DNA of 25,000 nucleotides from Nematostella vectensis (Eukaryota > Cnidaria > Anthozoa > Actiniaria > Edwardsiidae): contig NC_064044.1 of NCBI RefSeq assembly GCF_932526225.1, positions 9,621,038 through 9,646,037 of the forward strand. The letters are read 5' to 3'. The notes below the pieces were generated by a model that saw only the letters and a program-made list of their open reading frames with translations, was not told the DNA's origin and did no database searches. Each line of letters opens with the position of its first letter. Positions within the stretch are counted from its first letter, which is position 1. A program made the translations under genes and the position numbers. Shown here in pieces: positions 21,101-25,000 of this stretch.

Positions 21101-21840
21101 ATATCTGTCTTTTTTTACGAGAAATAGAGGTAAAAACCCTAAAAGAACAAATCGGCTGTGCACTTTAATGTTTTGTCTTTCAAAATGTAGCAAAATTACG
21201 CGGGATTACGCGGAAATTTGCTGATTACGCGGAGAAAGCCAAATTACGCGCTTCCACACAAGCGCGTAATTCCAGAAGCCCTGGCTTCCCGCCAGCATGC
21301 GCGCGCACTATCCGTAAACTAGATTGTAACGTAAGAAAACCCTTTTATTGTTGTACATGAACAACAGTCATGCAACCCGACCGCGTCTTGTTTTTTTGTC
21401 AATGACACGCTGTGACGTCAGGAGAGACGCACGCAAAGATAAGATCAATTTGTTAAATTTGTCATATTTGGGACTCTGTGCGCGAAACGTTGTGCAAGAG
21501 GACGTCAGAGTCGAGCTGCCCTTATTTTCCTATATAAACAAGGAGCCACGAATAAGAAGGTCGTGAGCGATTACCAAGCTAAAAAATAAAGATTACACTT
21601 TTCTTCTCCCACCCCCTCTCGTGTTCGAATAATTACCTCTGTTCCATGATAAGTACTCTCTGTATCATTTACAAAATTATGCGGATGTTGTAGACGAGTT
21701 GTAGTTGATTGATTGGCATACGTCACTAAGGAAGCATTTGACTTTGCAGTTTCTTTCGGTCAGTCCAGTGAAGTTGGAAACGATGTGGTCTTTGAGCTGT
21801 TTTCCTGAATGGATATCTCTCATATCCATTTTCTTGCATC
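10293..21840 (-). CDS. FReD gene copy B: PAN-EGF-EGF-fibrinogen-domain gene (six exons seen; first exon not found; PAN exon frameshifted)
   Basis: Exons at 21840-21637, 18660-18558, 17925-17809, 17195-17104, 15884-15593 and 10564-10293, all with GT-AG borders. Order and phases match copy A, with one extra symmetric phase 1-1 EGF exon. The predicted protein would have PAN, EGF-like, canonical EGF and a complete FReD of about 217 residues. No signal-peptide exon was recognised between 21840 and 25000; it may lie further right. The PAN exon is out of frame because of an internal deletion, and skipping it would not restore frame (signal exon ends in phase 1, EGF1 starts in phase 0). B may therefore be a recent pseudogene with intact downstream exons, use an alternative 5' end, or reflect a sequence error. 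The last intron (5028 bp) contains the recombinase gene at 12849-14627. Confidence 0.75.
10565..11751. other. Intron portion of copy B without a gene
   Basis: AT-rich sequence with a degenerate GATGAT tract (about 10625-10765). No coding similarity was recognised in any frame. It forms the 3' part of the 5028-bp last intron. Confidence 0.6.
11752..12291. repeat. 540-bp GGT/GGC trinucleotide repeat (GGN)n
   Basis: A nearly uninterrupted GGN array: mainly GGT from about 11785 to 11847, mixed GGT and GGC in the middle, then a regular GGTGGC hexamer from about 12074 to 12230, with rare GAT or GCT units at the edges. It reads open on both strands (poly-Gly, poly-Val/Ala, or His/Arg-rich) because GGN triplets contain no stops. 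This is simple-sequence DNA, not a gene. It lies in the last intron of FReD copy B and is strongly G-rich on the plus strand, so secondary structure in the transcript or DNA is plausible. Confidence 0.9.
12675..12688. promoter_or_regulatory. Perfect GGAAC-N4-GTTCC palindrome 3' of recombinase gene
   Basis: The sequence GGAACACTGGTTCC lies 160 bp beyond the recombinase stop codon. It has the same half-sites and four-base spacer as the perfect dyads at 15034, 15129 and 15272. I found no other exact GGAAC-N4-GTTCC in the 25-kb window, so these sites bracket the recombinase ORF. Two more isolated GGAAC half-sites sit further out, near 12484 and 12500. Confidence 0.5.
12700..12744. repeat. Three direct copies of CTTTGTAAGACG
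   Basis: The 12-mer occurs at 12700-12711, 12712-12723 and 12733-12744, just outside the 3' dyad of the recombinase gene. The first and third copies share a longer context (GCACACTTTGTAAGACGCTT). It may be part of an element end or a local duplication. Confidence 0.6.
12849..13964 (-). CDS. Recombinase ORF2: tyrosine recombinase catalytic domain plus Myb/SANT domain
   Basis: 371 residues from ATG at 13964 (context AAAATGATG). Putative catalytic residues: Arg76 in [13 protein letters not shown], a lysine in the FKTAGKYGF segment (K104 or K108), His171-x-x-Arg174 in VHPTRYRQ, His201 in [10 protein letters not shown], and nucleophile Tyr210 in KVHYRKQ. That is the full R-K-HxxR-H-Y set of tyrosine recombinases. 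Residues about 230-300 are a charged and serine-rich linker. Residues about 308-358 ([19 protein letters not shown], then GQWTSIL, then RSPNSLLNR) form a Myb/SANT helix-turn-helix resembling TRF-type Myb domains. Combining a YR domain with Myb/SANT is unusual to my knowledge. Function is inferred from motifs. Confidence 0.65.
   Translation of the reverse strand: MMRLQWTSDLDIDVLEAKGHWATMDELLGVVSRYLPRYEAVLRTCKDTPDRASPFDLSFTTKFLAVYLFIRVKGSRPMTYHYLTVDMVRTAKTNGGFVDQKMFKTAGKYGFDSLLLTDTNMSLLEGYITYIRPLLKPKCEYVLVTRNGGQHNKLGELMSKLVFEATGKYVHPTRYRQIVETSSCKVLKSADRSAISEDQKHSSNIAKVHYRKQRSREVATKARECLEKLHGDSDTKLDKEVLTKLSDLSNSSEDQDDYTKSCSSTDEVQEISTPPAARMKPSARKLPAKQKCENAFMMTELCPARRKSLLFTPEEDKYLKVGLKRYGFGQWTSILRDPDLHFQKGRSPNSLLNRANRKHATMDSHLVDRKG
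12849..14627 (-). CDS. Crypton-like tyrosine recombinase with zinc finger and Myb/SANT domain, split by one in-frame stop
   Basis: A 593-codon intronless reading frame interrupted only by TAA at codon 220 (13970-13968). The two halves are in the same frame, separated by TAA and one AAA codon. Order: C2H2 zinc finger, SAM-like core-binding region, tyrosine-recombinase catalytic domain, acidic/serine linker, C-terminal Myb/SANT domain. The layout suggests a transposase of a Crypton-type YR element, or a gene derived from one; such enzymes cut and rejoin DNA through a covalent tyrosine link. The stop falls between the core-binding and catalytic halves, where no natural protein boundary is expected, so a single nonsense mutation (or readthrough) is the simplest reading. 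The gene is more GC-rich than the surrounding intron. It lies inside the last intron of FReD copy B and is flanked by GGAAC-N4-GTTCC palindromes. Assignment to Crypton is by motif only; a DIRS- or Ngaro-related origin is possible. Confidence 0.65.
13968..14627 (-). CDS. Recombinase ORF1: C2H2 zinc finger and SAM-like core-binding region
   Basis: 219 residues from ATG at 14627. Residues 36-60 hold a C-x4-C-x13-H-x4-H zinc finger (C36, C41, H55, H60; FHCPVPDC...CRKHVKKKH), followed by [11 protein letters not shown]. Residues about 105-215 are helical in character ([39 protein letters not shown]) and look like the N-terminal DNA-binding (core-binding, SAM-like) region of tyrosine recombinases. 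The stop TAA at 13970-13968 is followed in the same frame by AAA ATG, the start of ORF2. On its own ORF1 would be a DNA-binding protein without catalytic residues. Confidence 0.6.
   Translation of the reverse strand: MVKQGNVINWSLLPNAAKKPKRMHLEEDENDGLFHCPVPDCHNDGFGTQRGCRKHVKKKHPWFYYFDEKPSDSDIEASRSQMEKEKGQRRSNGVPSFDMSCTFAEQFTAWLKGSGGGCKSDRQAQQLVSKCLKFLKFCSKDEDHLTLDIVDFCLCSPNLLFKFADSMQSEWQLGHAGRIGYLDAIAELVTYRKVNGVSEAVLRGLSTTDTYLKKVRKTV
14897..15349. promoter_or_regulatory. Cluster of GGAAC/GTTCC half-sites forming GGAAC-N4-GTTCC palindromes, 5' of recombinase gene
   Basis: I count 19 GGAAC or GTTCC pentamers in about 450 bp, against roughly one expected by chance. Six are paired as dyads: 14897-14910 (N4, last base off), 15034-15047 (perfect, N4), 15076-15089 (last base off), 15129-15142 (perfect), 15190-15204 (N5, last base off) and 15272-15285 (perfect). 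The cluster starts 270 bp upstream of the recombinase ATG. A further perfect dyad lies 3' of the gene at 12675-12688. Such palindromes suit a dimeric DNA-binding protein; use by the recombinase as binding or recombination sites, or as autoregulatory operators, is inference. Confidence 0.6.
15126..15174. repeat. Near-perfect 23-bp inverted repeat (hairpin) within the GGAAC cluster
   Basis: The arms 15126-15148 and 15152-15174 pair over 23 bp with one mismatch and a 3-base loop (CAT). Each arm starts AAAGGAACTGTTG. The left arm contains one of the perfect GGAAC-N4-GTTCC dyads. It could extrude as a cruciform or form an RNA hairpin; its role is unknown. Confidence 0.8.
15593..15884 (-). CDS. Copy B central fibrinogen-related-domain exon
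   Basis: A 292-nt exon (phase 0 in, phase 1 out) opening [20 protein letters not shown] and ending RLSVGGYNG before G|GTAAGA. Length and splice sites are identical to copy A exon 5, with about 90% protein identity. The first 40 or so intronic bases after the donor are also similar in the two copies, marking a genomic duplication. The exon is intact. Confidence 0.88.
16585..16738. mobile_element. Second copy of the GCGTAGCCAGG MITE family
   Basis: This copy matches 3213-3383 along its whole length (CGGCGTAGCCAGGATTTTTAAC, TGTATTTTAGATAATGTC, ACATTTACTGTATTT, then a G run and GGCTACGCCC). The G run is shorter and the extreme bases have mutated; no matching target duplication remains. It sits in the 1219-bp intron of FReD copy B. 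Confidence 0.75.
16773..16945. repeat. (TTCA)n microsatellite with TTTTCA interruptions
   Basis: About 170 bp of TTCA units punctuated regularly by TTTTCA, giving higher-order blocks. The apparent Ser/Phe/His/Ile-rich open frame across it is a by-product of the repeat. It lies in the same intron of FReD copy B as the 16585-16738 MITE. Confidence 0.9.
17104..17195 (-). CDS. Copy B first fibrinogen-related-domain exon
   Basis: A 92-nt exon (phase 1 in, phase 0 out; TCTAG acceptor, CAG|GTCAGA donor) opening [20 protein letters not shown] and ending NPDGQGAFQ. It is the counterpart of copy A exon 4, one codon longer, and carries the conserved SCADIL and PDG motifs of the FReD start. Confidence 0.85.
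17515..17794. mobile_element. MITE-like element directly beside an EGF exon donor site
   Basis: A 280-bp element with ends CAGGGGCGGATACAGG and, complementing the right end, CAGTGGCGAATCCAAG. It is flanked by ATGTG (17510-17514 and 17795-17799). Both sides carry GGGGTGGAT...ATCCACCCCC inverted segments. Its right edge is only nine bases from the GT donor (17808-17807) of the copy B EGF exon 2. Confidence 0.7.
17809..17925 (-). CDS. Copy B EGF exon 2 (absent from copy A)
   Basis: A 117-nt exon, phase 1 in and phase 1 out (ATCAG acceptor, G|GTATGC donor), encoding 39 residues. [25 protein letters not shown] and EICEK give the textbook EGF spacing C-x4-C-x5-C-x8-C-x-C-x8-C. Being a symmetric 1-1 exon, it can be gained, lost or skipped without changing frame, which explains how copies A and B can differ by this module. 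A 280-bp MITE-like insertion lies only about ten bases into the downstream intron. Confidence 0.85.
18157..18186. repeat. T13-G17 homopolymer junction
   Basis: A run of 13 T followed directly by 17 G in the intron between the two EGF exons of copy B. Prone to length error in sequencing. Confidence 0.85.
18558..18660 (-). CDS. Copy B EGF-like exon 1
   Basis: A 103-nt exon (phase 0 in, phase 1 out; TTTAAAG acceptor, G|GTAATT donor) opening [18 protein letters not shown] and ending SFSCVCP-type residues before a final cysteine. The six-cysteine pattern and length match copy A exon 3. It is intact. The preceding 2976-bp intron is filled with nested repeats (18.8-21.5 kb). Confidence 0.8.
18770..19390. 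repeat. Dispersed repeat family R, copy 1, split by a MITE
   Basis: The left part (CTCGTAAAATTGCACG, TTGGTCAAGGG, GTGTTATTGGATGACACAGG, CGCCAGCATGCGCG) and the right part (CATGAACAACAGTCACGCAAC) recur in the same order in the repeat at 19880-21450. Here the two parts are separated by the element at 18878-19270. The repeat type is not recognised. Confidence 0.55.
18878..19270. mobile_element. 393-bp MITE with about 50-bp terminal inverted repeats
   Basis: The left end GACCCCGTCCCCACGTATCC and the complement of the right end are identical for the first 20 bases, and the TIRs stay similar for about 50 bp (GTTTGAAAACGCAACC.TTTTGTT). The interior is rich in GAAAACG motifs and contains ACGCATGCGCTGT. 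A diverged, right-truncated copy is at 22880-23199. It has no coding potential; a target duplication was not clear. Confidence 0.8.
19931..20667. mobile_element. Harbinger-like MITE, TTA target duplication (tentative)
   Basis: The ends are imperfect inverted repeats: TTCATATCCGATTTGCAC at the left, and the complement of the right begins TTCATAGATCCGACATG. Further in, CCAATCAG..A and CCCACA..TGTCCCACA recur in inverted orientation. TTA flanks both sides (19928-19930 and 20668-20670). Removing the segment restores continuity of repeat family R, which independently supports insertion here. Confidence 0.6.
20691..21283. mobile_element. 593-bp non-autonomous element with CA(A/G)GGCTTCTGGAATTACGCG ends
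   Basis: The left end CAAGGCTTCTGGAATTACGC and the complement of the right end CAGGGCTTCTGGAATTACGC differ at one base. GCTTCC is duplicated at 20685-20690 and 21284-21289. The sub-terminal regions carry many ATTACGCG motifs on both sides. A CAGGG-type end suggests hAT affinity, but the duplication is not the usual 8 bp. It splits repeat family R copy 2. Confidence 0.75.
21637..21840 (-). pseudogene. Copy B PAN/apple-like exon with frameshifting deletion
   Basis: A 204-nt exon with splice sites equivalent to copy A exon 2 (AG before GATGC; donor GAG|GTAATT). Its first part encodes [17 protein letters not shown] and [14 protein letters not shown], clearly a PAN-like module related to copy A. 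After the codons for SINYN, about 35 nt present in copy A, including the codons for KTCHIS, are missing. The frame shifts and meets TAA at 21679-21677. In the shifted frame the end of the exon still matches copy A (QHP.. ..HGTE). With two further codons lost earlier, the exon is 41 nt shorter than copy A's 245 nt. This looks like a real lesion, though an assembly error is possible. Confidence 0.75.
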
Positions 21841-22879
21841 CTTCATTTGGATATAATGAGGAGATAAGGAGAAAAGAAAACAAACAAGCAGAGCTTCACG
21901 AGATTCCATTTCTTGCATTTCTTACATGTAAAACACATTTAACAATCAGTTTATAGTGTAAAAAAGACCATGTTTAGTTTTAATTAAACTTCTTATTAAC
22001 CAAGCGTGAGGTCTGTACGGAGAAAAAAACAGACCAAGCTCTTGAAAGTACGGCCCAAGGCCGCAGGCCGTGCACATATCAAACATATTCCCCACGGATA
22101 GTGTCCTTCGTATGCATTGCCTTATATGGGCATTGATGCCCATATTTAGAAGAGCTAAAGTTTTCCCGCTCCCTGATCACCAGAAAACATGGTGAAAAAT
22201 ACTGATTCCTTTCAATTTGAGACTCGAGGCAAAAATGTGTCAAAAAAACTTTATCGCTTGGTCAAATCTTTATCACACAAGTCTTGAAAAGCCCTTAGAC
22301 CCAGGCCTCCAAGAGATTGGCCTAGCGAGATTTAAGGTCACCCAAATATTGATATGGAAAAGAATAAGGCCTAATATTTCTCTTGTACAGAACGAGCAAG
22401 CGAGGTTAATAAAAGTTTTATTATATGGCTTTTAGAAATTAACATGACGAAAGAAAAAAATCAACTTGTGCTTTCGAGCAAATATTGATCGGTTTATAGG
22501 TCGAGTTCAAAAAGTCGGGAAAACAAGAAACACTCCCGCACGGTCAACAAGTAAAAAATGTGAGTGAAAACCATATGGTAGCGATGTGTACTTTGAAATT
22601 TTGAAAGTCTCGCAAAAAATTCGCAAAGTCACGGAATCTCGGCTTTTTTTACGTTTGTTTCGAGTTTTAGTGGTCTCGGAGCCTCAAAATTTTGGTAGAC
22701 ACGGAGCCTCGTTTTTTTTTCTACCAAGGTCTCGGATTTTTAAATGCAATCTTTTAGAGTTTCTGATTTTTGTTAAACGCGATGATCTGCTTTATCGTAT
22801 TACCATTCTACGGGTTTCCCGCCGTCTTTTTTGAGACGAAACAGAAATTTTAGCTTCCATAGCAAAGTCGTGCCACTGA
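21841..22879. other. Region 5' of the copy B PAN exon without a recognised exon
   Basis: A signal-peptide exon ending in phase 1 should lie upstream of 21840. I looked for an ATG-hydrophobic-donor pattern on the minus strand here and found none. The sequence is AT-rich and lacks recognisable coding regions. Confidence 0.5.
22124..22145. repeat. 10-bp inverted repeat, 2-bp spacer
   Basis: ATATGGGCAT and ATGCCCATAT are perfect complements around TG, upstream of the copy B PAN exon. Could be a protein-binding palindrome or chance. Confidence 0.6.
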
Positions 22880-23199
22880 GACCCCGTCCCTACACGTATC
22901 CATTTTCGTTTAAAAACGCATTTTTTTTGTTACGGATACGGGTATCGTCCACACGGAAACGCAAAAACGATTTAAAAACGGTATCCAGAGTGGAACAATT
23001 TGAAAACGATACCCTTTCGGGGCCATGGGGACGGACGAAAACTTTTCGGAAACGATGGCGTGATAACTCAGATCCAGTCCACTTGGCGCGCGGGTACGCA
23101 TGCGCTGTAGAACTTGTTATCGTTTTCGTATCGTTTCTGCGTTTTCGTGGGGACAGGTCGCTAAATGAAAACGCTTCGTGTAGACGCGGATCTTTTTGA
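22880..23199. mobile_element. Second copy of the GACCCCGTCC MITE, right end missing
   Basis: It starts GACCCCGTCCCTACACGTATCC and follows the 18878-19270 element through GTATCCAGAGTGGAACAATTTG, GATAACTCAGATCCAGTCCA and GACGCGGATCTTTTTGA. It then stops where the other copy continues into its right TIR. The foldback element at 23201-23422 starts exactly at this break. Confidence 0.75.
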
Positions 23200-23200
23200 T

Positions 23201-23422
23201 CATGGTAATTGAAGTGCTGCCTTGTTTAATTCACATGTGACAAAGTTGAACGAGCGGGACTGAGATCCCATGCATCCCGGTTTTTTTTTTTTTTTTTTTT
23301 TTTTTTTTGAGAAAAAAAGTAACAAAAATGCACAAAAACCGGGGATGCATGGCATCTCAGTTCCGCTCGTGCAACTTTGTTACATGTGAAACAAACGTGG
23401 CCGCAGCTCTTCGATTACCATG
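23201..23422. mobile_element. Foldback element: long imperfect inverted repeat with poly(T) loop
   Basis: The left arm (CATGGTAATTGAAGTGCTGCC ... ACATGTGACAAAGTTG, CGAGCGG, CTGAGATCCCATGCATCC) is the complement of the right arm (ending CGATTACCATG), with arms of about 80-100 bp. The loop is a 28-base T run (23281-23308) followed by A-rich sequence. It is non-coding; a strong hairpin is predicted. Confidence 0.8.
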
Positions 23423-24040
23423 TGTGACGCTGGCGTGGGCTCCGTTTGAAGCGCGTTTAGATACTCAACTTTTGATTCTAATTTCTCAAAAGGTTCGACA
23501 TGCAAGTACTTTCGGTAAGGCCTATTTTAGCCATAGCGTCGGGTAATAGTTTAGAAGAGGCGAGGCTTGCGTTCAAATGTCGAAAAGGAATAAATTCTTT
23601 AGTTTTCAAATTATCTTAACAAAAATACTCTCGAATTAACTATGTTGAATGTATTCTTGTGCAACACTGGTCCTCTCACACAAGTTGCCTTAGGGTGTGG
23701 ACTTAGCAGGGGGCGTAAATTCGGGGAGGTTGTCTATTTTTTTTTTCAAAAATTGCGAGGACAATTTTGGCGTTTATCGATCGCAAAGTTTGACAGATCA
23801 GTTTTAATCCAACAATTAGTGGGCTTCAAGCTGACGTACTGTGTGTTACTGTGAATTTAAAATTCATCGGGCAAAATTTCAAAGTTTTTGTTTTTATATA
23901 AAAAATACTGCTTCCATATATAATTTGATTTCAAAGAAGAGTGAATCTAGCAGAATCTGATAAAGAATAGATGTATAAATAAAACCTGAAACATTAACAA
24001 ATCGTGCCGAAAATAAGTCTTCTATAGGGGAACTATCGAC
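23423..24040. other. Region with no recognised gene
   Basis: No coding similarity, repeat structure or RNA gene was recognised. Short open frames here have no domain resemblance. The right end beyond 24736 is likewise uninformative. Confidence 0.5.
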
Positions 24041-24736
24041 CTAGTAAGTTCAAAGTATTCGATATTTGTTTAGAAAGGGCAAGCAATCTGAATTGAGCCA
24101 TGTTGTCAGAATTGATCTGTTTTTTTCCTTGATTATATAAACCCTATAAAATCGTTATCAAAGTGACAGCGTTTATTTGCTACAACTTATAGAAAGTGAA
24201 TGCTCGGAGGACGGGTTCTCGAAAAAGACCGCTGATCAGCATGAAATCAAAATACAAATCAGCCGACTGGGAAGCCTGTGGTGTGGACACGAAAATTTAC
24301 GAAAAATTGCATCCACTATATATATGAAACTCGCGCATGCGTTAAAACACCGCTGATCGATATGGAATCAATATACAAATCATCCGACTGGGGAGCCTGT
24401 GGTGTGGACTCTGAAATTCACGAAAAATAACATCCACTATATGAAACTCGCGCATGCGCTATTAAAAAGACCGCTGATCTGCATAAAATAAAAATACAAA
24501 TCAACCGACTAGGAAGCCTGTGGTGTGGACACGAAAAATCATATGCGATACCAAGATTAGACTTGCTCTCCGGTTGCTGCGCTCCCTCCGAGCAACTATC
24601 GGCAAAGGTCTTCTATGGACTTAATGCCCGGCAGTTTCAAATCTATTCAAATAAGCCAGTAAATTGTCAGCCTAGTGAGCTCAAATTATCCTATAGTTGT
24701 TTGAAAAGGTTAAGCGATTCTGAACTGAGCTTTGTT
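24041..24736. repeat. Direct repeats flanking the 121-bp array
   Basis: 24041-24104 (CTAGTAAGTTCAAAGTATTC...CTGAATTGAGCCATGTT) and 24672-24736 (CTAGTGAGCTCAAATTATCC...CTGAACTGAGCTTTGTT) are similar at roughly three of four bases and in the same orientation, bracketing the tandem array. A GTCTTCTAT motif also precedes both. The arrangement suggests an old segmental duplication or ends of an unrecognised element. Confidence 0.5.
24228..24545. repeat. Three tandem copies of a 121-bp unit
   Basis: GCTGATC recurs at 24231, 24352 and 24473. Each unit has ACCGCTGATC, AATACAAATCA.CCGACT and GGAAGCCTGTGGTGTGGAC (GGGAGCC in the second). The first two continue with CATCCACTATAT and GAAACTCGCGCATGCG; the third is cut short. 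No RNA gene fold or coding frame was recognised. Confidence 0.85.
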
Positions 24737-25000
24737 TATAGCCGAACCTAAAAGTAGTTGCAACACAAACAATTTTATTTTTAAATGATAAGAAAAGACA
24801 TTCTAAACAACATCCCAAAATGTCTCCAAAGTTCTTTTGGGAGGAACATCTCCCAATCATCACGCACTGGCAGAGCGATCTCGAGAGGAGTGCGTTTGCG
24901 GAGAGCTATGTATATCAATAGAATACAAGATTGCTGACAAAAGAGATTGTTTATAGTTGAATTTCGAGATGTCCCCCAGAAGAGGAATTTGGAGAAGTTT

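Larger units (their letters stand above)
19880..21450. repeat. Dispersed repeat family R, copy 2, interrupted by two insertions
   Basis: Joining 19880-19930, 20671-20690 and 21290-21450 gives a sequence co-linear with copy 1 (18770-19390): CTCGTAAAT, TAGGTCAAGGGG, GTGTGTTA, GAGGACACAAGC, CGCCAGCATGCGCGCGC, CATGAACAACAGTCATGCAAC. The two gaps are exactly the elements at 19931-20667 and 20691-21283. The function is unknown. Confidence 0.55.

Noticed and set aside
24228-24545. Possible tRNA, 5S or snRNA gene cluster
   Set aside because: No A/B boxes, cloverleaf or known snRNA motif could be found in the units.

Overview
The window looks like nuclear DNA from a cnidarian, most likely an anthozoan such as a sea anemone or coral. 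The reasons are split genes with GT-AG introns, secreted proteins combining PAN, EGF and fibrinogen-related domains in an arrangement I associate with anthozoans, and many small non-autonomous DNA transposons and microsatellites. No tRNA, rRNA, CRISPR array or bacterial operon was seen. The organism call is inference, because no species marker is present.

The backbone is a head-to-tail pair of paralogous genes on the minus strand. Copy A (5206 down to 814, running off the left edge) encodes a signal peptide, a PAN/apple-like exon, one EGF-like exon and two exons of a fibrinogen-related domain (FReD). Copy B (21840 down to 10293) has the same exon order plus a second, canonical EGF exon and the terminal FReD exon with its stop codon. 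Its first (signal-peptide) exon was not found. Intron phases agree throughout both copies. Copy B's PAN exon has a deletion of about 35 nt that shifts the frame, so B is damaged, unusually processed, or affected by a sequence error. If made, the proteins would be secreted FReD lectin-like molecules.

The 5.0-kb last intron of copy B holds a separate intronless gene on the same strand (14627 to 12849). It encodes a C2H2 zinc finger, a tyrosine-recombinase domain with an apparently complete catalytic set, and a C-terminal Myb/SANT domain. A single in-frame TAA splits it into two ORFs. It resembles a Crypton-type tyrosine-recombinase transposon. Around it lie copies of a palindrome, GGAAC-N4-GTTCC: a cluster of six dyads (19 GGAAC/GTTCC half-sites in about 450 bp) upstream, and one perfect dyad downstream. 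I regard this recombinase-plus-operator arrangement as the most interesting candidate system here. The same intron also carries a 540-bp GGT/GGC repeat.

Between the two FReD genes (about 5.2-10.3 kb) there is a 1143-bp TIR element with seven 128-bp satellite units, flanked by the direct repeat GAGGA, and then a decayed Gypsy-type retrotransposon (RT end, integrase, LTR-like ends). The introns of B and the right end of the window (18.8-25 kb) are a mosaic of nested MITE-like elements, a foldback element and a 121-bp tandem repeat. I see no convincing gene between 21.9 and 25 kb.
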